The translations under genes and the position numbers were made by a program. Shown in pieces: positions 38,212 to 51,400 of a stretch of 64,000 nucleotides of DNA; the first letter of the stretch is position 1, and the number at the start of each line of letters is the position of its first letter. The DNA lies in contig NW_027331831.1 in the NCBI RefSeq assembly GCF_033568475.1, forward strand, positions 14,136,001 through 14,200,000, written 5' to 3'. The notes beneath the pieces were generated by a model. It saw only the letters and a list, made by a program, of their open reading frames with translations, was not told the origin of the DNA and did no database searches. The stretch comes from Henckelia pumila (lineage: Eukaryota > Streptophyta > Magnoliopsida > Lamiales > Gesneriaceae).

Positions 38212-41200
38212 AAACGGGAAACTTCATGTTCAAAAGCATGAATTAGATACAAGAAGAACGCTGCCGGTAGATCGTGAGCAGAAGAGGTCGACTGACAGGC
38301 ACTGATGCAGAGCATAGCTGGTTAGCAAGCACGGATCACTTCTCCGGATGTCTTTGCAGGAGGACAGGTAGAGAGATTTGGTCAGGAGTACGCTAGCACT
38401 GATGCGTGTGTCGATTAGAAGCTTCATGCTCAAGAAACGAAGATGAGTACGATGATTTTAATTACTGTATTTTTGTAATTGTAAACAGTATTTCAGTTGT
38501 AATGAATCATCAGACTTAGGTTGTATCATTCAAGTTATTGGTTGTACATTTTGTTGTATTTTCGAAATACTATAATTGTATTACATGGAATTGTAATAAG
38601 AAATTGTACATAACTTGAAGTAATGATACGTGCACTATTTATCCAACAATTTGTGAATGATTGCATGATTTTGCTAAGTTTGGCTTGGTTCTAGTTGATT
38701 AGTGTTCAAATATTATAGCTCATAGGGTTTTTGAGTAAGCCAGCTGTAACTGTTTGACTTGGGGTTAGTCTAGGTGTTTTCCTATGATGGACCTAATTAG
38801 TCATTTGACTAAGTTAGTGCCAGTGATGAGTTGATTCATCAGTAGGCATGAGTTTTGTTCTAAGTTGTTTTCTTAGAACAGTAGTCTGTTTGACCTTCGT
38901 AGGTTGAGACTTCGTGATGATGGGATTTCATCGGGATACCAGGTCCAGTATATGCCGGGAGTTGTGGACTATGACCGTGACTAGACGTGATGGGGCGCGA
39001 CCCTATGCCAGTGATACTCTGGGAGTCTTTGTACTTCAGAGGTTACCTGGGAGCCTTCATGCTTCAGGATTGGCGATTGGAAGGCTACTCAGTCTAGAGT
39101 TTTGGTAATAGTCACAACGGGGTATGACCTTGGATTAGATGTCTGGTTAGGTATCAGTGGTTTAGATGTCGTCTGGCTGTGGTCAGAGATATTGGTTTGG
39201 ATTTCTGCCGTAAGGACCAGTCTTGGAGGGATTTCCTAGACGAGCGTGTACTCTGAGCAGATAGTTTTAGTCTATGGGATACTACGAGACTAGTGGATCT
39301 AGTCGGTGATTGGATTCTCTTATGATAGGGGTTATCCAGGAGATGTGTTTTTGAACTATCTGGAACATTTACTGGGGGGTGAGTATTTTCCAGCAATGAT
39401 GGTTTCTTTCAGTAATGAATTATATCCGATGCTAAGGATTGTACAAGACTATTTGAGGCATGAGGAAAGCGTGACTTATGTCAATGTACACTTGGTGGTG
39501 ATTCCAGGTGGGACATCTTGGTAAGTTACCTCAGTCTAGATTTGTTTCAGTCTTAGCGAGAGATATAATTATCAGGAGCATGTTCAGCGATAGTTGGAAT
39601 CTTTCGAACTTGTATTGTGTCCTGAGTTAGGAAGTCCTAATGGTCATTTTGAATAAACATAGACATTGGATATTATGTCTAAACTGGTGCAGGCTTGGCG
39701 CTAGTGACTACTCGTAGCTATTGTTGACTCTGTCAGAGATAGATGATTGAATCAGGTATGATTCTTTTGATTCCTAGTATTTGGGATTAGCGGACGTGTG
39801 GTGGTGAGATCATCAATATTGATCAAGCCACGAGATTTTTTCATTAATCAGTGAATGTCTGATTAGGGTTGATACCTTCAGGCAGAGCGAGAGCTACAGT
39901 AGAAAGACTTGATCGATCAAGATTATTCCAATGGGTGATGATTTGGGATATAACGAATCAGGAAGTACTGGGGATAGTACTATAAGTATGGTATGCTTAG
40001 ATACAGCGATTCAAGTGCATTTAGGGAATTCTTCAGTCGTTAAGGATCTCCAGGAATGCGGGAATTAGGATTATAGGGTCCGCGGATTATGAAAGTGGTC
40101 ATAGGTTGGTACTAGTGATCTTAGTTCGATGGCAGAGTTTCTAGGGTTACCAGTGACGGATTTTGGTCTGAGCATTGCTTCGTGTTAGCAATGATTGATC
40201 CAGTTTGCGAAAATGGGATTTAGTGATTTTTCCAGGATTGTTAGTGGACAATTTTTGGGGGGCTGTCAGTCGGAGTGTTTTGCTTGGGTGCTTCCAGCAG
40301 AATTCTCAAGAGTTGTTCTTGAGATGCGATTCGACAAGTGCTTATGGATTTCAATGAGTATTATCAGGATAACATCAGCTTTTTCATTGGATGAGACAAC
40401 AACTGAGACTTGTGTTTCTGAGTCTGGCGGGATTGTTGTCGCTGATATCCCAGTGCGTTCTGATATGCTGTGTCATTGAGAGGTTGAGATAGCGGGATTG
40501 CCGCTAGTATTGATAGATTCTGTGTGGGATATATGTGAACCAGTTTGGTTATCCCAGTTAGTGAGTCCAGGATTTTCGTTATCTAGGACAGGATAACTGG
40601 AAATTGTTTTCGGCGATACTATCTCTAGTGTCGAGATAGAGCTAAGCGTTCGATACAGACTACTAATGCTGGGGATGGTGTTAGTTCATCTGAGAGTTTC
40701 AGCAGGATGGTAGTGTATTTTGAGGGGACGACCTCGAAGAGTGCGTTATGACAAGAAATTGTGTACAATGATTTTGCCACAATTGAGGTTAGTAGACAGA
40801 GAGAGTTTGTTATATGTTTACTTAGTTGGTATTCTTTGGGAACATTCGTCGGCATCGGGTAGAGTAAGTACTGAAGGTACGTGCTATGATGCCTGGAATT
40901 GTCAGGATTTGGTTGTTATCCGTGGCAGGATGACTAATGTGATCGAGTAGATATTATCTACGATAGCGAGATTTGGATCAAGATTGATCGCAATCAGTCT
41001 GAGGATTTCAGATGGATAGAGTGATGTGCAGTGATGCGATGTTAGAGTTAGACTAGTGAGATACAACGTGTTGTATCTTGTTTTTCTCGTTGGGCAGCAA
41101 TGGAGTTCGTGCGTGTCTAGAGGTAGCTGATGACTAGTTACGATTTTAGCAGGAGTTTCATCGCTAAGATTTGTAGTCAGTGTGGCTGATGAAGTCGGTA

Positions 41201-41509
41201 ATTTATATCGAATGTGCCGTGTCTTTTACGGATATCAATGGATAACTGATGGAAGTCAGTAGTGTTACGCAATTCTAGCAGGATTGCGGATAAGAAGGCA
41301 ATGATTCCAAGGTGATCATTAAAGGCGTGCGAGTTTAGAATCAGCGCGGATTCTAAACGGTGTATAATTTCTGATGTGGTTTAGTGATTAGACAAACCCT
41401 GCAGGTTGAGCGAGGTTTGGGGTTTTCGAAGGTTATTCAACCAAATGATTAGAACCGGAACTATTGGTGGATTGGACAAGTGGTCTATGTTACGTTCTCG
41501 AGGTTTACC
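38212..41509 (+). repeat. internal region 1 of the tandem array
   Basis: Matches 43559-46855 and 48925-52220 over its whole length with scattered substitutions. No retroviral domain can be read in any frame and ORFs are short. It ends ...GAGGTTTACC at the junction with LTR2, with no polypurine tract. An 88-codon ORF at 40213-40479 is listed separately. Confidence 0.85.
40213..40479 (+). CDS. unrecognised 88-codon ORF in internal region 1
   Basis: From the ATG at 40213 (MGFSDFSRIVSGQFLGG) to a TGA at 40479. Copies at 45559-45825 and 50924-51190 give the same 88-residue protein. The 45559 copy differs from this one by four base changes, all synonymous (TCC/TCT, GTT/GTC, GAG/GAA, CTG/TTG). Neighbouring ORFs in the units, by contrast, acquire stops and amino-acid changes. 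No domain, signal peptide or membrane segment is recognised. It may still be chance, because only four changes are informative. Confidence 0.25.
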   Translation: MGFSDFSRIVSGQFLGGCQSECFAWVLPAEFSRVVLEMRFDKCLWISMSIIRITSAFSLDETTTETCVSESGGIVVADIPVRSDMLCH

Positions 41510-43065
41510 GTAGCCCGTATCCAGAATTAATGATTTATAAATAATTAATCTTAGAATCATGTTGAGATTAAGTAAAACATGATTAAGGAAATTTCAAATG
41601 AATTAACGGAGTTCGAAAATGAATCCAGGACACTCAAAAATGGTGGGAAAGGTTCGGGAGGATCGGACGACCCAAACTGAGTACTGGAGGATCCGAACGT
41701 AAACGGAGCCAAGGATCGGAGGCCCGAGGAGTTCGGACGATCCGAAGTCCGATCGGACGATCCGTTCGTGGGCGTCCAGCTGTCCCAATATAATATGTCA
41801 TTGGTGACATCATGAAGGTGACTTCGGACGATCCGAAGTGCAGGATCGGACGGTCCGAAGTGCTGGCAGGACACTTGTCATGCATGTGAGGATCGGACGG
41901 TCCGAAGTGAGGTTCGGACGGTCCGAACCCTTGCCTATATAAAGGGGCCGAGATGGTCATTTGTTAGCTGCACCGAGTTCCTCTCCTTCGCCCGCGTGGC
42001 TCTATTTAAGGGCCTTGGGTACTCTTAATTTTAGAGTTGGAGTAAGGAATATATATTAGCATAGTCAGACAGTGTCTGACGGAGTAGCGGAGCGGCATCC
42101 GATAGCAGAGCGGTGCTCGAGGTTGTGGAGTTGCAACAGGGGTGTGCCCCTAGTTGCTGGATAGTCGCCATCAGTGGGCTGACGATGGACGCAGGTATAG
42201 CTATGGTCTCCTTAAATTATTTAGATTATGCAATATCTTAGTTAAAGCTTTTATAGCTTATGCAATAGCTTAGTTAAGGCTTTTAGAGCTTAATGCATGA
42301 TGCATGGGTATTTGCATTGTAGAGCTGATGATAGGCTTGGAACCTAGAGTGGGGCTGCTAGGACTGCCTGTAGTAAGGTACGTAAGTACTGACTGAGATT
42401 TCCAGCGGATATTCATGCTTATATGTTGCATTTATGTGTTTGCATGTATTATTGTTATGTGGCATGTACATATCATCTTGTGCCCGTACCTCTGTACATC
42501 TTTTGAGATGAGCCAATTAGGGTTGCTCAGCCCTGTTTGGACGTTTGATATCGAGTACCCTTAGGTACTGGTACCTAGAGGACTTCGTGGCCCGCGTCCG
42601 AGATTCGGGAGTGAGTGGTAGCACACAGTGGTTAGCTACCCCGATGTGACGAGCTCATATCCCAGGTGCCAGTCTGAGTAGTTTGTATACAGTTATCCCA
42701 GATATGGATACCCTGTTATCTGCATGCATCATATTTGTATGTTTATCTATATTTGCGTATTGAGCTTAGAGCTCACGTCCAGTCTTTCTGTGTATCTGGA
42801 TACCCTATTCAACGGGGCAGGTGTAGGTACAGGATTGAGCACCAGGAGCTTGGAGTAGCCAGTGACCTTGAAGACAACAGGATTAGCTGTAGGTTTTTAC
42901 ACATAGGATTATTTTTAATTCGATTGGGTTGTATATTGATTTAAATTAACCGGTTGTATTCTGCCGGTCTATCTCTATTTAAGTCTTCTGCAGCGATTTA
43001 TTTAATGCATGCTTAATTATGCTCTAAACTCTGATTAGGTAGTGGATCCGAGTCGGGTCGCTACA
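41510..43065 (+). repeat. LTR2 of the tandem array
   Basis: 1,556 bp from GTAGCCCGTATCCAG to GGGTCGCTACA. The expected TGTA at its left edge is replaced by TACC, so the internal/LTR junction is not canonical. It carries seven or so TCGGA-N3-TCCGA motifs (41655-41930), TATATAAA at 41936-41943 and CAG/GTATAG at 42192-42200. Confidence 0.88.
41650..41943 (+). promoter_or_regulatory. LTR promoter: TCGGA-N3-TCCGA array plus TATA (example, LTR2)
   Basis: Within 300 bp upstream of TATATAAA (41936-41943) there are repeated 13-bp inverted repeats: TTCGGACGATCCGAAG, GATCGGACGGTCCGAAG and GTTCGGACGGTCCGAAC. Equivalent arrays occur in LTR1 (37250-37525), LTR3 (47005-47292), LTR4 (52370-52638), the nested gypsy LTR (36738-36925, TCGGAAGCTCCGA form), the outer solo LTR (21590-21850) and the two minus-strand LTR fragments (18735-18900 and 20030-20335). 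The position just upstream of TATA suggests protein-binding sites that drive LTR transcription. Confidence 0.6.
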
Positions 43066-43070
43066 TTTAT

Positions 43071-43081
43071 TGGTATCAGAG
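43071..43081 (+). promoter_or_regulatory. primer-binding site of array unit 2
   Basis: TGGTATCAGAG lies 5 bp after the LTR2 end (spacer TTTAT), matching the initiator tRNA-Met primer. The twelfth base is A rather than the usual C. The same site occurs at 48436-48446 after LTR3; it is deleted in unit 1 and absent after LTR4. Confidence 0.8.
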
Positions 43082-45558
43082 ATGCATGCAAGAGACTTGG
43101 GAGATACTAATAAGACTTTTGGGTTATCCTTGTAGGATTGATGAGACCATGGAAGAGATGATGATGCGGCGATTAGGTTTCCCGAAGACTATCATCATCG
43201 GCAGGATTTCTAAAGATTTGGTTTATGGGATTCCAGCAAGTGCGAACTGGAGCGATGGATCGTTTCCAAGTTTTCGAGACTTCTACTCATGTGGATCCTA
43301 GCTTTGGATCGAGTACCGGATGTCAGAGGCAGTGGCAGAGGATTGGTTGGGACACACTTGATGCTTGCATCTATACAGACCATACCATGATGACACTATT
43401 CTGGAGACCCTCCAATCGTAGTTGGAGAGATTGTCAGATAGACCTTCGCCAGGGAATGCCTCGAGTGCCTAAGGCATGAAAGGTTTTGAGCGTAAGGTCA
43501 TTAAACTCATGCAGAACATGGTTTTGCCGGTATGCATGTATCGATGCATTCGGTAGGCAAACGGGAAACTTCATGTTCAAAAGCATGAATTAGATACAAG
43601 AAGAACGCTGCCGGTAGATCGTGAGCAGAAGAGGTCGACTAACAGGCACTGATGCAGAGCATAGCTGGTTAGCAAGCACGGATCACTTCTCCGGATGTCT
43701 TTGCAGGAGGACGGGTAGAGAGATTTGGTCAGGAGTACGCTAGCATTGATGCGTGTGTCGATTAGAAGCTTCATGTTCAAGAAACAAAGACGAGTACGAT
43801 GATTTTAATTACTGTATTTTTGTAATTGTAAACAATATTTCAGGTGTAATGAATCATCAGACTCAGGTTGTATCATTCAAGTTATTGATTGTACATTTTG
43901 TTGTATTTTCGAAATACTATAGTTTTATTACATGGAATTGTAATAAGAAATTGTACATAACTTGAAGTAATGATACGTGCACTATTTATCCAACAATTTG
44001 TGAATGATTGCATGATTTTGCTAAGTTTGGCTTGGTTCTAGTTGATTAGTGTTCAACTATTGTAGCTCATAGGGTTTTTGAGTAAGCCAGCTGTAACTGT
44101 TTGGCTTGGGGTTAGTCTAGGTGTTTTCCTATGATGGACCTAATTAGTCATTTGACTAAGTTAGTGCCAGTGATGAGTTGATTCATCAGTAGGCATGAGT
44201 TTTGTTCTAAGTTGTTTTCTTAGAACAGTAGTCTGTTTGACCTTCGTAGGTTGAGACTTCGTGATGATGGGATTTCATCGGGATACCAGGTCCAGTATAT
44301 GCCGGGAGTTGTGGACTATGACCATGACTAGACGTGATGGGGCGCGACCCTATGCCAGTGTTACTCTGGGAGTCTTTGTACTTCAGAGGTTACCTGGGAG
44401 CCTTCGTGCTTCAGGATTGGCGGTTGGAAAGCTACTCAGTCTAGAGTTTTGGTAACAGTCACGACGGGTTATGACCTTGGATTAGATGCCTGGTTAGATA
44501 TCAGTGGTTTAGATGTCGTCTGGCTGTCGTCAGAGATATTGGTTTGGATTTCTGCCGTAAGGACCAGTCTTGGAGGGATTTACTTGACGAGCGTGTACTC
44601 TGAGCAGATAGTTTTAGTCTATGGAATACTGCGAGACTAGTGGATCTAGTCGGTGATTGGATTCTCTTATGATAGGGGTTATCCAGGAGATGTGTTTGTG
44701 AACTATCTGGAACATTTACTCGGGGGTGAGTATTTTCCAGCAATGATGGTTTCTTTCAGTAATGAATTATATCCGATGCTAAGGATTGTACAAGACTATT
44801 TGAGGCGTGAGTAAAGCGTGACTTATGTCAATGACACTTGGTGGTGATTCCAGGTGGGACATCGTGGTAAGTTACCTCAGTCTTGATTTGTTTCAGTCTT
44901 AGCGAGAGATATAATTATCAGGAGCATGTTCAGCGATAGTTGGAATCTTTCGAACTTGTATTGTGTCCTGAGTTAGCAAGTCCTAATGGTCATTTTGAAT
45001 AAACATAGACATTGGATATTATGTCTAAACTGGTGCAGGCTTGGCGCTACTGACTACTCGTAGCTGTTGTTGACTCTGTCAGAGATAGATGATTGAATCA
45101 GGTGTGATTCTTTTGATTCCTAGTATTTGGGATTAGCGGACGTGTGGCGATGAGATCATCGATATTGATCAAGCCACGAGAGTTTTTCATTAATCAGTGA
45201 ATGTTTGATTAGGGTTGATACCTTCAGGCAGAGCGAGAGCTACAGTAGATAGACTTGATCGATCAAGATTATTCCAATGGGTGATGATTTGGGATATAAC
45301 GAATCAGGAAGTACTGGGGATAGTACTATAAGTATGGTATGCTTAGATACAGCGATTCAAGTGCATTTAGGGAATTCTTCAGTCGTTAAGGATCTCTAGG
45401 AATGCGGGAATCAGGATTATAGGGTCCGCGGATTATGAAAGTGGTCATAGGTTGGTACTAGTAATCTTAGTTCGATGGCAGAGTTTCTAGTGTTACCAGT
45501 GACGGATTTTGGTCTGAGCATTGCTTCGTGTTAACAATGATTGATCCAGTTTGCGAAA

Positions 45559-45825
45559 ATGGGATTTAGTGATTTTTCTAGGATTGTCAGTGGACAATTT
45601 TTGGGGGGCTGTCAGTCGGAGTGTTTTGCTTGGGTGCTTCCAGCAGAATTCTCAAGAGTTGTTCTTGAGATGCGATTCGACAAGTGCTTATGGATTTCAA
45701 TGAGTATTATCAGGATAACATCAGCTTTTTCATTGGATGAGACAACAACTGAAACTTGTGTTTCTGAGTCTGGCGGGATTGTTGTCGCTGATATCCCAGT
45801 GCGTTCTGATATGTTGTGTCATTGA
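45559..45825 (+). CDS. 88-codon ORF, copy in internal region 2
   Basis: Encodes the same protein as 40213-40479, with four synonymous differences. Unrecognised; see that entry. Confidence 0.25.
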   Translation: MGFSDFSRIVSGQFLGGCQSECFAWVLPAEFSRVVLEMRFDKCLWISMSIIRITSAFSLDETTTETCVSESGGIVVADIPVRSDMLCH

Positions 45826-46855
45826 GAGGTTGAGATAGCGGGATTGCCGCTAGTATTGATAGATTCTGTGTGGGATATATGTGAACCAGTTTGGTTATCC
45901 CAGTTAGTGAGTCAAGGATTTTCGTTATCTAGGACAGGATAACTGGAAATCGTTTTCGGCGATACTATCTCTAGTGTCGAGATAGAGCTAAGCATTCGAT
46001 ACAGACTACTAATGCTGGGGATGGTGTTAGTCCATCTGAGAGTTTCAGCAGGATGGTAGTGTATTTTGAGGCGACGACCTCGAAGAGTGCGTTAAGATAA
46101 GAAATTGTGTACAATGATGTTGCCACAATTGAGGTTAGTAGACAGAGAGAGTTTGTTATCTGTTTACTTAGTTGGTATTCTTTGGGAACATTCGTCGGCA
46201 TCGGGTAGAGTAAGTACTGAAGGTACGTGCTATGATGCCTGGAATTGTCAGGATTTGGTTGTTATCCGTGGCAGGATGACTAATGTGATCGAGTAGATGC
46301 TATCTACGATAGAGAGATTCGGATCAAGATTGATCGCAATCAGTCTGAGGATTTCAGATTGTTAGAGTGATGTGCAGTGATGCGATGTTAGCGTTAGACC
46401 AGTGAGATACAACGTGTTGTATCTTGTTTTTCTCGTTGGGCAGCAATGGAGTTCGTGCGTGTCTAGAGGTAGCTGATGACTAGTTACGATTTTAGCAGAA
46501 GTTTCATCGTTAAGATTTGTAGTCAGTGTGGCTGATGAAGTCGGTAATTTATATCGAATGTGCCGTGTTATTTACGGATATCAATGGATAACTGATGGAA
46601 GTCAGTAGTGTTACGCAATTCTAGCAGGATTGCGGATAAGAAGGCAATGATTCCAAGGTGATCGTTAAAGGCGTGCGAGTTTAGAATCAGCGCGGATTCT
46701 AAACGGTGTATAATTTCTGATGTGGTTTAGTGATTGAACAAACCCTGCAGGTTGAGCGAGGTTTGGGGTTTTCGAAGGTTATTCGACCAAATGATTAGAA
46801 CCGGAACTATTGGTGGATTGGACAAGTGGTCTATGTTACGTTCTTGAGGTTTACC

Positions 46856-48430
46856 GTAGCCCGTATCCAGAATTAATGATTTATGAATAATTAATCATAG
46901 AATCATGTTGAGATTAAGTTAAACATGATTAAGGAAATTTCAGATGAATTAACGGAGTTCGAAAATGAATCCAGGACACTCAAAAATGGTGGAAAAGGTT
47001 CGGGAGGATCGGACGACCCAAACTGAGTTCGGAGGATCCGAACGTAAACGGAGCCAAGGATTGGAGGCCCGAGGAGTTCGGACGATCCGAAGTTCGATCG
47101 GACGATCCAAAGTCCGATCGGACGATCCATTTGTGGGCGTCCAGCTGTCCCAATATAATATGTCATTGGTGACGTCACGAAGGTGACTTCGAATGATCCG
47201 AAGTGCAGGATCGGACGGTCCGAAGTGCTGGCAGGACACTTGTCACGCATGCGAGGATTGGACGGTCCGAAGTGAGGTTCGGACGGTCCGAACCCTTGCC
47301 TATATAAAGGGGCCAAGATGGTCATTTGTTAGCTGCACCGAGTTCCTCTCCTTTGCCCGCGTGGCTCTATTTAAGGGCCTTGGGTACTCTTATTTTTAGA
47401 GTTGGAGTAAGGAATATATATTAGCATAGTCAGACAGTGTCTGACGGAGTAGCGGAGCGGCATCCGATAGCGGAGCGGTGCTCGAGGCTGTGGAGTTGCA
47501 ACAGGGGTGTGCCCCTAGTTGCTGGATAGTCGCCATCAGTGGGCTAACGACGGACGCAGGTATAGCTATGGTCTCCTTAAATTATTTAGAGTATGCAATA
47601 TCTTAGTTAAAGCTTTTATAGCTTATGCAATAGCTTAGTTAAGGCTTTTAGAGCTTAATGCATGATGCATGGGTATTTGCATTGTAGAGTTGATGATAGG
47701 CTTGGAACCTAGAGTGGGACTGCTAGGACTGCCTGTAGTAAGGTACGTAAGTACTGACTGAGATTTCCAGCGGATATGCATGCCTATATGTTGCATTTAT
47801 GTGTTTGCATGTATTATTGTTATGTGGCATGTACATATCATCTTGTGCCCGTACCTCTGTACATCTTTTGAGATGAGCCAATTAGGGTTGCTCAGCCCTG
47901 TTTGGATGTTTGATATCGAGTACCCTTAGGTACTGGTACCTAGAGGACTTCGTGGTCCGCGTCCGAGATTCGGGAGTGATTGGTAGCACACAGTGGTTAG
48001 CTACCCCGATGTGACAAGCTCATATCCCAGGCGACAGTCTGAGTAGTTTGTATACAGTTATCCCAGATATGGATACCCTGTTATCTGCATGCATCATATT
48101 TGTATGTTTATCTGTATTTGCATATTGAGCTTAGAGCTCACGTCCAGTCTTTCTGTGTATCTGGACACCCTATTCAACGGGGCAGGTGTAGGTGCAGGAT
48201 TGAGCACCAGGAGCTTGGAGTAGCCAGTGACCTTGAAGACAACAGGATTAGCTGTAGGTTTTTACCCATAGGATTATTTTTAATTCGATTGGGTTGTATA
48301 TTGATTTAAATTAACTGGTTGTATTCTGCCGGTCTGTCTCTATTTAAGTCTTCCGCAGCGATTTATTTAATGCATGCTTAATTATGCTCTAAATTCTGAT
48401 TAGATAGTGGATCCGGGTCGGATCGCTACA
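46856..48430 (+). repeat. LTR3 of the tandem array
   Basis: 1,575 bp. It is 19 bp longer than LTR2, mainly because one GATCGGACGATCC-type repeat is duplicated near 47093-47130. TATATAAA at 47301-47308 and CAG/GTATAG at 47557-47565. Its left junction TTTACC/GTAGCCC is identical to that of LTR2 and LTR4. Confidence 0.88.
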
Positions 48431-51400
48431 TTTATTGGTATCAGAGATGCATGCAAGAGACTTGGGAGATAGTAATAAGACTTTTGGGTTATCCTTGTAA
48501 GATTGATGAGACCATGGAAGATATGATGATGCGGCGATTAGGTTGCCCGAAGACTATCATCATCGGAAGGATTTCTGAAGATTTGGTTTATGGGATTCCA
48601 GCAAGTGCGGACTGGAGCGATGGATTGTGTCCGAGTTTTCGAGACTTCTACTCATGTGGATCCTAGCTTTGGATCGAGTACCGGATGTTAGAGGAAGTGG
48701 CAGAGGATTGGTTGGGACACACTTGATGCTTGCATCTATACAGTCCATACCATGATGACACTACTCTGGAGACCCTACAATCGTAGTTGGAGAGATTGTC
48801 AGATAGACCTTTGCCAAGGAATGCCTCGAGTGCCTAAGGCATGAAAGGTTTTGAGCGTAAGGTCATTAAACTCATGCAGAACATGATTTTGCCGGTATGC
48901 ATGTATCGATGCGTTCGGTAGGCAAACGGGAAACTTCATGTTCAAAAGCATGAATTAGATACAAGAAGAACGCTATCGGTAGATCGTGAGCAGAAGAGGT
49001 CGACTGACAGGCACTGATGCAGAGCATAGCTGGTTAGCAAGCACGGTTCACTTCTCCGGATGTCTTTGCAGGAGGACGGGTAGAGAGATTTGGTCAGGAG
49101 TACGCTAGCATTGATGTGTGTGTCGATTAGAAGCTTCATGCTCAAGAAACGAAGACGAGTACGATGATTTTAATTACTGTATTTTTGTAATTGTAAACAG
49201 TATTTCAGTTGTAATGAATCATCAGACTCAGATTGTATCATTCAAGTTATTGGTTGTAAATTTTGTTGTATTTCCGAAATACTATAATTGTATTACATGG
49301 AATTGTAATAAGAAATTGTACATAACTTGAAGTAATGATACGTGCACTATTTATCCAGCAATTTGTGAATGATTGCATGATTTTGCTAAGTTTGTCTTGG
49401 TTCTAGTTGATTAGTGTTCAACTATTGTAGCTCATAGGGTTTTTGAGTAAGCCAGCTGTAACTGTTTGACTTGGGGTTAGTCTAGGTGTTTTCCTATGAT
49501 GGACCTAATTAGTCATTTGACTAAGTTAGTGCCAGTGATGAGTTGATTCATCAGTAGGCATGAGTTTTGTTCTAAGTTGTTTTCTTAGAACAGTAGTCTG
49601 TTTGACCTTCGTAGGTTGAGACTTCGTGATGATGGGATTTCATCGGGATACCAGGTCCAGTATATGCCGGGAGTTGTGGACTATGACCGTGACTAGACGT
49701 GATGGGGCGCGACCCTATGCCAGTGTTACTCTGGGAGTCTTTGTACTTCAGAGATTACCTGGGAGCCTTCGTGCTTCAGGATTGGCAGTTGGAAGGCTAC
49801 TCAGTCTAAAGTTTTGGTAATAGTCACGACGGGGTATGACCTTGGATTAGATGCCTGGTTAGGAATCAGTGGTTTAGATGTCGTCTGGTTATTGTCAGAG
49901 ATATTGGTTTGGATTTCTGCCATAAGGACCAGTCTTGGAGGGATTTCCTTGACGAGCGTGTACTCTGAGCAGATAGTTTTAGTCTATGGGATACTGCGAG
50001 ACTAGTGGATCCAGTCGGTGATTGGATTCTCTTGTGATAGGGGTTATCCAGGAGATGTGTTTGTGAACTATCTGGAACATTTACTCGGGGGTGAGTATTT
50101 TCCAGCAATGATGGTTTCTTTCAGTAATGAATTATATCCGATGCTAAGGATTGTACAAGACTATTTGAGGCGTGAGGAAAGCGTGACTTATGTCAATGAC
50201 ACTTGGTGGTGATTCCAGGTGGGACATCATGGTAAGTTACCTCAGTCTTGATTTGTTTCAGTCTTAGCGAGAGATATAATTATCAGGAGCATGTTCAGCG
50301 ATAGTTGGAATCTTTCGGACTTGTATTGTGTCCTGAGTTAGCAAGTCCTAATGGTCATTTTGAATAAACATAGACATTGGATATTATGTCTAAACTGGTG
50401 CAGGCTTGGCTCTAGTGACTACTCGTAGCTGTTGTTGACTCTGTCAGAGATAGATGATTGAATCAGGTGTGATTCTTTTGATTCCCAGTATTTGGGATTA
50501 GCGGACGTGTGGCGGTGAGATCATCGATATTGATCAAGCCACGAGAGTTTTTCATTAATCAGTGAATGTCTGATTAGGGTTGATACCTTCAGGCAAAGCG
50601 AGAGCTACAGTAGATAGACTTGATCGATCAAGATTATTCCAATGTGTGCTGATTTGGGATATAACGAATCAGGAAGTACTGGGGATAGTACTATAAGTAT
50701 GGTATGCTTAGATACAGTGATTCAAGTGCATTTAGGGAATTCTTCAGTCGTTAAGGATCTCCAAGAATGCGGGAATCAAGATTATAGGGTCCGCGGATCA
50801 TGAAAGTGATCATAGGTTGGTACTAGTGTTCTTAGTTCGATGGCAGAGTTTCTAGGGTTACCAGTGCCGGATTTTGGTCTGAGCATTGCTTCGTGTTAGC
50901 AATGATTGATCCAGTTTGCGAAAATGGGATTTAGTGATTTTTCCAGGATTGTTAGTGGACAATTTTTGGGGGGCTGTCAGTCGGAGTGTTTTGCTTGGGT
51001 GCTTCCAGCAGAATTCTCAAGAGTTGTTCTTGAGATGCGATTCGACAAGTGCTTATGGATTTCAATGAGTATTATCAGGATAACATCAGCTTTTTCATTG
51101 GATGAGACAACAACTGAGACTTGTGTTTCTGAGTCTGGCGGGATTGTTGTCGCTGATATCCCAGTGCGTTCTGATATGCTGTGTCATTGAGAGGTTGAGA
51201 TAGCGGGATTGCCGCTAGTATTGATAGATTCTGTGTGGGATATATGTGAACCAGTTTGGTTATCCCAGTTAGTGAGTCCAGGATTTTCGTTATCTAGGAC
51301 AGGATAACTGGAAATTGTTTTCGGCGATACTATCTCTAGTGTCGAGATAGAGCTAAGCGTTCGATACAGACTACTAATGCTGGGGATGGTGTTAGTTCAT

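Larger units (their letters stand above)
43066..46855 (+). repeat. internal region 2 of the tandem array
   Basis: 3,790 bp, collinear with internal 3 (48431-52220, also 3,790 bp). No gag/pol domain. It contains the 88-codon ORF copy at 45559-45825. Other ORFs are short and not conserved in frame: the one near 44652, for instance, has a stop where the copies at 39306 and 50018 read through. Confidence 0.85.
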
